Notes under the pieces: generated by a model
Databases searched by the model: none
Seen by the model: only the letters and a program-made list of their open reading frames with translations
Told to the model about the DNA's origin: nothing
Part shown: in pieces, positions 34,631 through 45,395 of the stretch
How the letters are laid out: each line of letters starts with the position of its first letter
How positions within the stretch are numbered: the first letter of the stretch is position 1
Position numbers and translations under genes: made by a program
Origin: Aralia elata
Taxonomy: Eukaryota; Streptophyta; Magnoliopsida; Apiales; Araliaceae
Length of the DNA stretch: 64,000 nt
NCBI GenBank assembly: GCA_034770075.1
Contig: CM068378.1
Coordinates: 42,560,508-42,624,507, forward strand
Reading direction: 5' to 3'

Positions 34631-35793
34631 TACGAGATGGGTGACCGGCGACGATACCCGGCCCCGACGAGACGATCGACCGACGACGATAACCGGCGAT
34701 TACGAGATGGATGACCGGCGATGAAAACCGGCTCCGACAAGACAACCAACCGGCGACGATACCCGGGGGTTACGAGATGGGTGACCGGCGACGATACCCG
34801 GCCCCGACGAGACGATCGACCGGCGACGATAACCGGCGATCACGAGATGGGTGACCGGCGACGAAACCCGGCCCCGACGAGACGATCGACCGGCGACGAT
34901 AACCGGCGATTACGAGGTGGGTGACCGGCGACGATACCCGGCCCCGACGAGACGATCGACCGGCGACGATAACCGGCGATTACGAGATGGATGACCGGCG
35001 ACAAAAATCGGCTCCGACAAGATAACCAACCGACGACGATACCCGGGGGTTACGAGATGGGTGACCGGCGACGATACCCGGCCCCGACAAGACGATCAAC
35101 CGGCGACGATAACCGGCGATTACGAGATGGGTGACCGGCGACGATACCCGGCCCCGACAAGACGATCAACCGGCGACGATAACCGGCGATTACGAGATGG
35201 ATGACCGGCGACAAAAACCGGCTCCGACAAGATAACCAACCGGCGACGATACCCGGGGGTTACGAGATGGGTGACCGGCGACGAAAACCGGCTCCGACAA
35301 GACAACCAACCGGCGACGATACCCGGGGGTTACAAGATGGGTGACCGGCGACGATACCCGGCCCCGACGAGACAATCGACCGGCGACGATAACCGGCGAT
35401 TACGAGATGGATGACCGGCGACGAAAACCGGCTCCGACAAGATAACCAACCGGCGACGATACCCGGGGTTACGAGATGGGTGACCGGCGACGATACCCGG
35501 CCCCGACGAGACGATCGACCGGCGACGATAACCGGCGATTACGAGATAGGTGACCGGCGACGATACCCGGCCCCGACGAGACGATCGACTGGCGACGATA
35601 ACCGGCGATTACGAGATGGATGACCGGCGACGAAAATCGGCTCCGACAAGATAACCAACCGACGACGATACCCGGGGGTTACGAGATGGGTGACCGGCGA
35701 CGAAACTCGGCCCCGACGAGACAATCGACCGGCGACGATAACCGGCGATTACGAGATGGGTGACCAGCGACGAAACTCGACCCCGACAAGACG
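34631..35793. repeat. 70-bp tandem array, about 16.5 units, two unit types
   Basis: Two 70-bp unit types are mixed. Type A has GTGACCGGCGACGATACCCG and CGAGACGATCGACC; type B has ATGACCGGCGACGAAAACCG, ACAAGATAACCAACC and a CCCGGGGGTTACG end. They alternate irregularly (A, B, A, A, A, B ...), indicating unequal exchange. The left copy's array (6677-7383) has only A-like units. ORFs of 60-70 residues through it are artefacts. Confidence 0.95.
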
Positions 35794-35968
35794 ATCATCC
35801 GCATTGACACCCTTTTACGGATGTTTTGCATCCATTGCATCTTACGTTGCATCATAAGTCATATGTGTTGCATCACGTATGTATTGTCATCCTTGTGCAC
35901 TGTCATTCATGCATCGAGTGTCTATTCTTTATCCTGTTCATTTCATTTAAACATTGCATAAACATGAT
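35794..35968. other. Spacer between array and polypurine tract (right copy)
   Basis: Almost identical to 7384-7555, with repeated GCATC/ATGCA words. Non-coding. Confidence 0.6.
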
Positions 35969-35981
35969 AAAGAGGGGCAGC
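35969..35981 (+). promoter_or_regulatory. Polypurine tract
   Basis: AAAGAGGGGCAGC immediately precedes the 3' LTR. Confidence 0.9.
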
Positions 35982-38035
35982 TGTAGACACCCAATTTTTA
36001 CGTTCCCTGTACTAACCATGACAGGAGGGCAAAATCGTCAATTGAACCGGCTTGCGGGAGCGAAGGAATGGGCACAAGTGCGAACGTCCAACACCACCGC
36101 AATGATTGGCGACCAAAGCTGACGTGACAATAAGGCCATCCGAAACGGGCATTCCCGAATAAGGTGGCACGTCTCCCGGAAATTCCCAGACTGCAGAATA
36201 CGAGCCTGTCAGCAAAAATCGACGTTACAGCACGAAAATCGAGGCGTGGCACGAAAATTGAGAAAGTCAAACCGTCCAGCCGCGGATTGATCTGCGGCCA
36301 AATAGTGCGCCTTTTGAAAACACGGAACTCGAAACACGGAACTCGAAACCAGGTGAGTGGAAGGCAGGCGACTGGCTTTGGCCAGCCTATTTCAGCACAT
36401 TTCCGTTTCAGCATACAGAGAGTTGGAGAGTTCAGCAATTTTGGAGGAAGAAGAATTCAGCACAGCAGCAGCACGGATTTTGAGAGAGAAATAGCTAAAT
36501 TTTGCAACAAAATAGGAAGAAAAGAGAGGAAGAAAGAGAGGATTTATATTCTTTTGATTTTGATTGTATCAAATATCCTTCTAATCCTATTCAAATATAC
36601 AAGTTTACATCCATTTGAGATCATTTGCAAGGTGAAAATTTCCTTTGTTCTAGCAATTTATATCATATTGTTTGGTTAAATTAAATGTAATCTTCATGTA
36701 TCTTGTTGGACAATCACGGATTAGGGATTATCAGTGAGGGTTCCATCGGAACAAAATTTCTTCCTAATAACCCGAGGATATCCAATTGGTGAAATTTCTA
36801 GCTTGTTTATGGTAATGTATTGGGTGTAAATTATTTAGATCATCATTTTCGGATCTCATGGTGTAATTAGACAAATCCTTGTTGGTTAATTTTGTAGTAT
36901 TCATTTCGTGGGCATGTAGCAATATTGGGTGTGAGCCTAGGAACGCGACCCCGTGGTCCAAATCCGATGATGGACGTTTTGATGTATGTAATAGATTCAA
37001 GGTGATCGTTTTTGTAATATGTAATCGTCGGGCCTTAAAACGACGCTAAGGCGAGAATCGGGTTTAAGGCCCCGTATTAGTGGAATATGTGATTGTTGGC
37101 GTTCGGGGATGTTTTGATGGCTTACATGCCCATGAATAGCCCCGACGCGTGTTTATGCTTGATTAGATTTTGTGACACGAAAAATGATTTCGAAGATTAA
37201 ACGATGAAGGTTTTTCACAAAAATCAAACAAACTAGGTTATTAGAATCACGAGGCTAAAAAATGGAAGTGTTAATAAATGTCGATTCCTATTAAACGAGA
37301 AGGCCAAAGGAAATCATTTTCAAACATCACCAAAAAATGGCTTTTATGAACGAACAAAATGTTTTTTTTGTTAAACCTTTGTGCATAGGGTTAAAGATAT
37401 CCTAGAAATTGCCCATCATTTTATGAAAGCAATGTATAGATTTCGATTCCTATTTTGATGAAGGTTTAAAAGATTCTTGTTTTACCAAAACGACACCTAA
37501 TGAAAATCTCATAGTTTTTGACAATTAAAATCAAACCTTTCTCATAAAACTTTCTCGTATAAGCCGAAGGACATTCTAAAGCACTCCCAAAGCACGATTT
37601 TCCCTAAAAAAATCCAAATGATTCTTTCATACAAACTCACCACAACATTCACATAGGCACACACACACACGCACGTATACACATTTTATGAATCAAAGGA
37701 TAGGAAAGTGTCAAGATTGCGGTAACCGTGTTTCACGGAAGTCGAGGGGTGCCTAACACCTTCCCCTCGCTTAAGCAAGCCCCCGAACTCTATGAATCTC
37801 GGTTCGCAGACCAATTAATTCGGAGTCATATATGAGCCATCGATTTATAAAAAAACGAAAACTCGGATGAATTGGTACATCCATTTCAAATATACCAACT
37901 GGCGACTCTGGTTAATTGGCTCATCATAAAAAAAACGATCTTTCAAAACCCCGTTGACATCTATGCCGACCTTTTCCCAAAATCATCTAATAAAAAAAGG
38001 CTAAAAATCGGAAAAGCGAGAAACCGGCGTCGACA
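35982..38035 (+). mobile_element. 3' LTR of the complete Tat/Ogre-like element
   Basis: 2054 bp, near-identical to the 5' LTR. The main difference is around 36325-36375: a short duplicated ACACGGAACTCGAA and loss of about 50 bp that includes the second 20-bp palindrome. The first palindrome remains at 36279-36298. Confidence 0.93.
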
Positions 38036-38153
38036 CATAGTACACTTGAAGAATTTTACTATAATGGTCTCTTCATTCTTTTTAATTGATGTTTTAGGAA
38101 TTAACGAATAAATTAAAGAATTTTATTATTATCTTGTCTGATTAATTAAAATT

Positions 38154-38309
38154 GGTTGATTTTAGGGATCTTAAAAAATGTCTCAATTTATGTGTCATCA
38201 TAACATTGGTTGAATAGATCTTATGTGATTGACTATGACATAAATTATCATTAAAACATTTAATATCATGTCATTTGAGGTTAAAAATTTGAGACTCCTA
38301 ACATTACTC
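38154..38309. mobile_element. Small insertion flanked by 9-bp repeats ATTAAAATT
   Basis: 156 bp absent from the left copy of the duplication. Direct repeats ATTAAAATT lie at 38145-38153 and 38310-38318, which would fit a Mutator-type MITE, but terminal inverted repeats are weak and the repeat is AT-rich, so chance is possible. Confidence 0.5.
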
Positions 38310-38536
38310 ATTAAAATTTATAAAAAGATATTAATATTAATTATATTAATTTATGAATTAAAGGTTAATATACACACAATGTATATTCAAGTGGTATTAG
38401 GATTATGACATATTATTCAAAACGAGAAATTTTGTCAAATACATATACTTCATTAGTGATGCATCATAATTCTAAAACCGCTCGTGTATATATTATCAGC
38501 GTATTAACATCTAACCCGTTAATTTATTGAAAGGAT

Positions 38537-38868
38537 TAAGTGTGTAAATAAACTGAGTTGAGTCAAGTATTTAGTTACTTGATTTTGGTTCATAAAAATT
38601 ATTGAGTATGAAATAAAATTTGATTGAGACTAATTTAGTTACCGAATCAAGCACAATCTCGAATCGAGCCTGAACAATTTGAACTTTTCGAGCGAATATG
38701 ATTCGAGTATCAATAAAAAATTATATTTTGAAGAGATTCGAGTAATTTATCGAACTTTAAAATTTGCTCATATTTGAATCGTTTATATTTCGAGTCAAGT
38801 TCGGATCGAATTTTTAGTCGCACAAGTACGAATCAAACCCAAATCGTTTAGTTTATTTTGCAGCCTTA
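38537..38868. mobile_element. hAT-like MITE, 332 bp
   Basis: Ends TAAGTGTGTAAATAAACTGA and (reverse strand) TAAGGCTGCAAAATAAAC are related. Flanks GAAAGGAT (38529-38536) and GAAAAGAT (38869-38876) fit an 8-bp duplication with one change. The left duplication copy shows the empty site (TTGAAATGGTGACAC near 19975). The interior is rich in CGAGTC/GAATCGAG words, as in the related element at 40382-40768. Confidence 0.75.
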
Positions 38869-38960
38869 GAAAAGATGACACAAAAGAGAAAAAATGTCAA
38901 GTGAAATAAAATTAATTGAACAGATGAAAGACAAATAAATATGTATCTAAAAAAATATAC

Positions 38961-39358
38961 TTATTATATAGTTATCCGTACTATTAATAAAATGTTAGGC
39001 AGAAGTAATGACATGATAATAAAATGTTAGTAAAAAATAATGATATGATATTAAATTAAGACAAAAAAATTTTTGAGTATATTTTATTGATTCATATTAT
39101 TTTTAATAAAAGCAAAAAATAATTACGAAACAAATTTTCAAATAAATAAAACTCTTTTTAACAAAGAGAGTACCAAAATTTGTAAATGATTTCTTTCTTT
39201 TGTGAAAGTTGGCTTGTAGTAATATTAGCCAGTAGCTGCCAAACGGGCCACAAACATAATTTAAAGTTCACACTCTTTTGTCTCTCTGCTACAAGCGGCT
39301 GCCGTCAACACCTCCCACCGCCAGTCCACCACCGTGACACACCATAGATTCTTTACCG
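38961..39358. other. Intergenic DNA upstream of the PWP1-like gene; probable promoter and 5' exon
   Basis: AT-rich up to about 39240, then C-rich (CCTCCCACCGCCAGTCCACC). A likely non-coding first exon ends at about 39360 with GACGTAAGTAG. No certain TATA box or transcription start can be named. Confidence 0.4.
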
Positions 39359-39776
39359 ACGTAAGTAGTCCGCCGCCTCGCTATTGCATGTTATTAGCAT
39401 ATAATTAACCTGTAGTTTTAAGAATTGTTAATTGTTTTTCTTTGCTTATGCATTAGCATCACCTAAATTTTTTATTTCTATGAGAACTATTGATTTCTTT
39501 GAAGAGTCGATGTTATATGCAAATGGATTTCATTCGCTTGTTCTAAAAATGGATTGCTTATTGTTCAATTATTGTACTTAGGGGTCCGTTTGTGCCAAAA
39601 GTAATTCATTTTTGGAAAAACTTTGCTCATAAAACTTTCTGAGAAATAGTGTTCAGAGAAAATGGAACATTTTTAGTTTTCTAGTTGAGAAACTGAAAAT
39701 AATTTCCGGAAAACAGAAAGTCTGGCCCTTTTTTTTTATTATTCTTTTCTTCCTTTGTGTCTGCCACCGGCATAAT

Positions 39777-39957
39777 CATAACTTACTCTCAAGTCTCAAG
39801 CCATTATTAGACCAACTTTATAAAGTTTTGGGTGGTTTAAATTAGTCCCCTATTCATAAACTCATACTCATAACTTACTCTCAAGTCTCAAGCCATTGAT
39901 AGACCAATTTTATGAAGTTTTGGGTGGTTTAAATTAGTCCCCTATACATAAACTCAC
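39777..39957. repeat. Tandem duplication, period about 91 bp
   Basis: Two copies share ATAACTTACTCTCAAGTCTC, AAGTTTTGGGTGGTTTAAAT and TAGTCCCCTATNCATAAACT. Confidence 0.9.
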
Positions 39958-40381
39958 CGAAGCTTTATAGAAAACAAAGGGTACATTTATTGAGTTCCCT
40001 CATTGAGTTGTATAAGACTTGGATCAAGCTAGGAGAACCACTGCCTATGAGCTTGCCTTTACTACTTACCCTTACCTGTCCGCCTTGAGCTTTCATTACT
40101 TTTCATCTAGTTTTTGACTAAGCAGTGTTGTTGCTAATAGATAGTCTAGTGAATATTGCGAGTTCAGTGGCCCTTTTGATTCTGGTCTTTGTTGATTGTT
40201 ATGTGTGCGCAGGGGATGGGGATCTTTCTCCAAAATTATAGGTCTCATTAAGATGTATTTTACAAACTACAATTAACAAAATTGTTGGAATAGTAAACCG
40301 TTTAGAATGCAATTTTAGCCTTTAGGTAACTTCCATCACCGTGCTATGAGGGTGTTGACGTCAATATAGTTCGTATACAAG

Positions 40382-40768
40382 TAGAGCTGTAAATGAACTG
40401 AGTCGAGCCGAGTCAAACTTTAAACGAGCCTGAGATTTGGTATAAGAACTCAGCCTGTTTAGTAAACGAATTGAGCTTGAGCTCGAGCTTGAGCTTGAGT
40501 CGAGCTTAAGCCTAACTCGTTTAACTTTTTTTCTTATAAAAGTAAGAAAAAATAAGTAACTAAATGCTAAACGAGCTAGACTTACTCGAGCCGGGCCTAA
40601 ACGAGCCGGGCCTAAACGAGCCGGACACCACATTGTTCAAGCTCGCCTTGTTTAACTAAACAGGTGAAGGAGCTTGTTTGAGCTTGGCTTATTTAACGAG
40701 CTCGGGTTGAGTCGGGCTTAGCTGATCCGAGCCGGGCTCGGGGGCAGTCCAGTTTGTTTACAACTCTA
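40382..40768. mobile_element. hAT-like MITE, 387 bp
   Basis: Terminal inverted repeats TAGAGCTGTAAATGAACTG and (reverse strand) TAGAGTTGTAAACAAACTGG. Flanks TATACAAG and CATACAAT fit a worn 8-bp duplication. The interior is built of GAGCTTGAGCTCGAG and ACGAGCCGGGCC words. The minus ORF of 90 residues here is not a gene. Confidence 0.75.
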
Positions 40769-41046
40769 CATACAATCTTGTACTATATTAATAATTTCCC
40801 GCCGTGATTTCTTACTTCAAATGTTAGTGGTTGTGGGTTTTGAGGTTGGTTTAGTCATATGATATTTGGATATAAGGTATCAGTCTTATAGACATGTTCA
40901 TTCTGTTTTTACTTTGAGGTTTTTAGCCCGTGTTGATAAAAGTTTTCATAAAGGGTTTGTTCCCTAGTGAATAAATTGAATTTCTCCATTATTAAATCCT
41001 TTCTTTTCTGCTAACAGGACAAGAATATAGACATTGTCATTGGAGA

Positions 41047-42646
41047 ATGATTGCAGCTATTTCTTGGATCCCTAAAGGGGTCTCAAAGTCTGTACCTGAT
41101 GCTGCTGAACCTCCTTCGAAAGAGGAAATTGAAGAGATTATAAAGAGTGGTGTCTTGGGAACAAGGTAATATTCTTATTCTTCATGTTTCTTCAAATAGT
41201 TTAATATTCTTATATTCTTTAGAGGCTCTTGAGTCTAATTGAATAAGTTTCGCTACAAGCTCTCTCTCTCTCTCTCCCCCCCGGTGGGGTGGGGGGTGGG
41301 GCGCATCCCCCCTCCTTCTCCCTCTCTCTTTACATTGAGTGTAGGAAGGAAAAATGAGAAACACCTTTGCTTTCATGAAGCATGAGCCTTTCACATTTTA
41401 ATAGGTATATTTTAAGAACTTACTTAGTGGCTTTTTGTAATGGAGAATCAACACTGCAAAGAGGGAAATGATTGTACGAAGTTAAGACACGGACTGCCAT
41501 ATATAAACAACAAATTAGCGACATCCGGGATGGTCATTGTTAATCAGTATGCTTATGTTGGATAAATGTGAAGCAAATTATCCCTCTCAGGGAAGAAAAA
41601 GATAATTGCAGCACTATTAGAGTTGAAGTTCATATGAAAACTTTGTTAGGGGCTGAACTTTGCCATTCTATAATATTCTCTTTCATCTGTTTATGCAGCG
41701 GAGATGGTGCAAGTGAACAAGATGATGAAGATATGGATGTTGAGGCTGCAGTGCAGCCTGATGAAGTTGCACAAGCATTAATTGCAGCTGATGCCCTTGG
41801 CAAGTCTTCAAAGAATATTACATGGACCGATTTTGAGGACATTGCAGATAGTTTGAAGGAACTAGACATGGATAATTATGATGAAGATGACGATGGTATC
41901 TTTATCTATATAGCTCTTGTATCTTTCTTCCTTCGTATACAATTACTATTAAGTTTTGACAAATTTTCTTTTCCCTCGGGATCTTTCTAGCATAGTTATT
42001 TGAAGGAATTACCTACCATATCTCTTTGCGAACCTAGTTTCATCTTTCTTTGAATTGTTTTCTGGACATTATTTTCAAAATTAGTTAAAGCTAGCATGTA
42101 CTAATCCCTGATTGACATTAGGCATTGAACTTTTTAGTAAGGGGCTTGGGGACACTTACTACCCCAGTAATGATTTGGATCCATATCTAAAGGATAAAGA
42201 TGTAAGTGGCTTTAATTCTTGGTGTCCTTGTTTAGATTTTTTTTTTATTTCCTTGGCTTGTTGCTGTTAGAATTTAGACTCCTTATTCTTTCTTCTCAGT
42301 CTGTAATTCTTTCATTTTCTTTACAGGGTAATGACTCTGAAGAGCTTGAGGATATGATAATAAAAGCTGAGGATGCGGTCATAATTTGTGCGCGTAATGA
42401 GGATGATGTCAGTCATCTCGAGGTATGTAGTAGTTAGTTGACAATTTGACATGTAGATCCCTTAAGAATTATCTCTTTTATATGAGCAATCCACTAAGTG
42501 GTGACTGCGATTTTTACAATAGATCTGGATATTGGAGGATATTGCTGAGGGGGATTCAAACATGTTTATCCACCATGATATTATAATCCCAGCATTTCCG
42601 CTCTGCACAGTGTGGCTTGATTGCCCACTTAAAGGTGGAGAAAAAG
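41047..42646 (+). CDS. PWP1: PWP1-type WD40 protein, first five coding exons
   Basis: Coding exons: 41047-41165, 41699-41895, 42122-42201, 42327-42422 and 42523-42646; all introns are GT-AG and the phases join into one frame of 205 codons. The protein starts MIAAISWIPKGVSKSVPDAA, has an acidic segment (EQDDEDMDVE), then DIADSLKELDMDNYDEDDDG, LGDTYYPSNDLDPYLKDKD, ARNEDDVSHLE and HHDIIIPAFPLCTVWLDCPL. These are hallmarks of the N-terminus of PWP1, a nucleolar WD40 protein involved in ribosome production in other eukaryotes. The WD40 repeats themselves are missing: after the donor at 42647 no further exon is found before the window end. Either the gene is a truncated copy, or this intron holds the whole nested transposon block and the gene continues outside. 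No stop or frameshift in the visible part. It is the only host gene seen. Confidence 0.85.
41281..41300 (+). other. Candidate G-quadruplex in intron 1
   Basis: GGTGGGGTGGGGGGTGGGG follows a CT microsatellite (41267 onward) in the first coding intron of the PWP1-like gene. The pattern of four G runs with single-T loops fits a stable G-quadruplex. Confidence 0.6.
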
Positions 42647-43264
42647 GTAAAACATATGCATACATTAAAATGGTTTTTGAAATTTGTATGTGATAGTGCA
42701 AGTAATTTATTTATACTTTTCTTGATACTCTTTCGAAGGATATTTAGAGATATTTATTTCATATATGAATAACTTTATCAAGATCAGTTTCATATATAAA
42801 TAGCTTTATGACAGGAAGGAAATGGCTAGGATCTTGATTTTGCATGCAATTTTATCGTTCTAGCCTGTTGCAGTGGCTATTGTTGGTTGTCATGTTTAGC
42901 TTATGATTTTTTTTTCTTTGTGAATACTATTGTTATTTGACTGCTTGAATAAGAGGGAAGGAAATGAGTTCGCACTAAGCTTCCGTTGTCTAGAATCATT
43001 TGCCTATCAAACCTTATAGTAACACTAGTCTTTCTGCTAGCCTCCTTTCATGTTTTAGCTTCTTTCCTTTTCATTGAATTCTAGTTGATTTTCTAAATAA
43101 GCAAGGTATAATGTTTTCTGAAGGTCAGCTAGTTTTATAGAACCTGAAACTGATGATAATTTACTGCGTATCATAATTACTTACTTGACACATAGCTATA
43201 CATAAGATGTAGACATTCAGAATATTAATATGCAGACTCAATAAATTGGCAGTGAGCATTTTTA
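42647..43264. other. Start of intron 5 of the PWP1-like gene, no exon found
   Basis: Ordinary AT-rich sequence after donor GTAAAAC. No match to the expected next PWP1 exon was seen. Confidence 0.5.
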
Positions 43265-44386
43265 ACCTGTGAAGGCAGTGATCCTTTGTCTCTCTTCTCC
43301 TTCTTCCTTCCAAGGTTGTTATGAAGTTTTAAGAAACAATCAAACTCTCCTTTTCTCCTCTACTACAAGCCCACAACAGCCCCCTTTGCTCTCATTCTCA
43401 CTCAATTTTTATTTTATTTTTTTTCCATACGGTATTTTAAGTTTTGCAAACTTTTTGGGCAAAGGTTTAGGAAGAGAGTATTTATAGAAGTTACTAAGTG
43501 ACCTTTGATCTTCCTCTAACTCTTCATATTCTTCATCAAATGAATTTCAAGAAGAAGTTGAAAGGTTTTTTGGAATTTGAAAGTTTTCTTTAATTTCAAA
43601 GGTTTCTCTTTTCTTTTTCCTTTTCTTTCTTCACCATCCGTTGATATTCTTCTTCCATTCCTTGATAATTTGCTGAATTATCTTTCTCTCTCCTCCAATT
43701 TGATATTATCAGTGGCCCTCATGGGCCCACCTTCATTAATTACTCCCCATTTATCTATTTAATGTCCATTTGACCATTTCGGATACTAAAAATCAATTTT
43801 TTTCGAACTTACAATCGATTCCTACTAATTGCGACGTTCTCAACGTTATGGGAATATCCGTTTTTTCAAATTCATCTCTGAATTCCGAGTTCAACTTTTT
43901 ACCGAAAAGTCAACAGTTACTTTTTTTGACCAAAAAGTCAACCCCGACACATTTTGTGTTTATAGTCTATTCTTACTAATTCCAACGTTCTGGACTCAAA
44001 TATCTAGTCCGCGTCTCAAAATTCTATTCCGAACTCAAATTCGAGTTTTTACCTTAATAATCTAAATTATATTATTTTATAATATAATTTCAATTTAATC
44101 TCAATTAATTAATATTAATTAATTTTCTTCGCCTTCATACTTCATTTCGTAATTAACTTCATCCACTTTCTTTAAGAGTTTAATTAACTATTAAATCTTA
44201 TTTTCCTAATATATGTATATATTTCACATCTATATATACACATTTAGTACATTACCCAAAATCACATACTGCACATTATATGAAACACATATATACATAT
44301 GTCCAAATCTACTTCATCCCTTAATAAGAATTTTATTTATTAAATTCTTATTTGAAATTTCTAAAATATTTGGGATATTACATTCA
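43265..44386 (-). mobile_element. Minus-strand gypsy LTR (3' LTR type)
   Basis: On the minus strand it begins TGTAATATCCCAAATATTTT at 44386, preceded by the PPT-like GAGGACGAAATTCTTAGAAG. A TATA-like CTATAAATACTCTC lies at about 43472-43486. The left boundary near 43265 is a guess. Short ORFs in the region show no motif. Confidence 0.55.
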
Positions 44387-44700
44387 CCCATTCTTCTAAG
44401 AATTTCGTCCTCAAAATTAAGGCATAATCATCTTTATTCATTCTACTCCTCTATTTTCAAATCTAGGTTTTATTATTTAAACCTTTATTTAACTATTCGA
44501 GATCTTATTTACAAGTCTCATAAATTTTCGGGTTATCACATTCACCCCATCTTCTAAGAATTTCGTCCTCGAAATTAAGGCATAGTCATCTCTATTCATT
44601 CTACTCCTCTATTTTCAAATCTAGGTTTTATTATTTAAACCTTTATTTAACTATTCGAGATCTTATTTACAAGTCTCATAAATTTTCGGGTTATCACACC
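44387..44700 (-). repeat. Tandem duplicate of a PPT-LTR junction, period about 150 bp
   Basis: Two copies of a block share AATTTCGTCCTC, AAATTAAGGCATA and TCTAGGTTTTATTATTTAAA and end in TTTTCGGGTTATCACA. Each reads on the minus strand as LTR start TGTGATAACCCGAAAATTT. Together with the start at 44386 there are three successive minus-strand LTR beginnings. Confidence 0.8.
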
Positions 44701-44811
44701 TCCCCCCTTCATTTTGACTCTTTTTCTCCTTGTGAAATTTTAACAGAGCTTCACTCTCGTTTTCAGCTATGATATGATTCCGAGGACGGAATCCTTATAA
44801 GGGGGGACGAA
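44701..44811. other. Short segment between two diverging polypurine tracts
   Basis: The left side reads on the minus strand as GAAGGGGGGAGG then LTR start TGTGATAACCCG; the right side reads on the plus strand as GAGGACGGAATCC, AAGGGGGGACGAA then TGTGACTACCCG. Only about 110 bp separate two 3'-end structures of opposite orientation, so two element tails have been fused. Confidence 0.65.
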
Positions 44812-45395
44812 TGTGACTACCCGAAAATTCGTGTAATCTATTATTTGGGTTTATGAATATGAATATCTAATAAAATGAGTTTTATTGATATTATTATGTG
44901 TAAATGTGATTGTATGTGCTTAAATGACGTATTATGATCTAGATGGTGTTTACGTGGTAGAATTTACGAACTAAGGTTTCGTAGATGAAAATAAAAAAAA
45001 TTCAAGAAAAAAGACAAAAACATTATTCACCTGATGAAACATAAGGGTTAGAATAACCTAAGCTTCTTAGAGAGATGTGTATGTCGTAATGACATTCCGT
45101 TTCAAGATCTATCGGTAATATGTTGTGAAAAAATGTATTATCCAATAAAAGCTTTTTTCTCGAAAAACATGCAAGATAATAAGACGAAATAGGAAAAAGG
45201 CAAAAAAAAAATTATAGACTTTTTGATCGTCTAACCATTGTCTGAGAAATGGTCGTCGAAAATACTATTCACCAAAAATGCTTTTGCGTTTTTCGATTTT
45301 TCGAAAAATGCGTTTATGTTAAGATGAAGAGTAAAGACGGAATATCTAAAAAAAAATTAAAAATGAAGAATGCAAATTTTCAACCACGGAATGAC

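Larger units (their letters stand above)
20082..38035 (+). mobile_element. Complete Tat/Ogre-like Ty3/gypsy retrotransposon, 17,954 bp
   Basis: The order is 5' LTR, PBS, leader, gag-pro, putative intron, pol (RT, RNase H, second RNase H, integrase), antisense DUF7745-like ORF, antisense mobile-domain-like gene, 70-bp array, PPT, 3' LTR. Target duplication CATAG flanks it (20077-20081 and 38036-38040). The dual RNase H, tRNA-Arg-type PBS, large size, antisense ORFs and 3' tandem repeats are traits of the Tat lineage, including Ogre. The two LTRs are nearly identical apart from one rearranged patch, pointing to recent insertion. Gag-pro and pol carry four in-frame stops in total besides the stop in the putative intron, so this copy would need proteins supplied in trans. 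Confidence 0.93.
38041..38960. repeat. Right copy of the tandem duplication, with two small insertions
   Basis: Collinear with 19672-20050 but longer, because of insertions at 38154-38309 and 38537-38868. The left copy provides the empty sites for both. Confidence 0.85.
39359..41018 (+). other. Probable 5' UTR intron of the PWP1-like gene
   Basis: Inferred from a good donor (CCGAC|GTAAGT at about 39360) and an acceptor with a T-rich tract (TTTTCTGCTAACAG at about 41019), 28 bp before the start codon. It holds a tandem duplication (39777-39957) and a hAT-like MITE (40382-40768). Confidence 0.5.

Noticed and set aside
34563..35724. Several 60-70 residue ORFs on both strands of the 70-bp array (and at 6597-7419)
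   Set aside because: They arise because the repeat unit lacks stops; the same peptide repeats with each unit and there is no start context or family match.
40361..40633. 90-residue Ser-rich minus ORF
   Set aside because: Inside a hAT-like MITE made of GAGCTTGAGCTCG words.
41568..41990. 140-residue ORF read as a separate gene
   Set aside because: It is exon 2 of the PWP1-like gene with flanking intron read-through.
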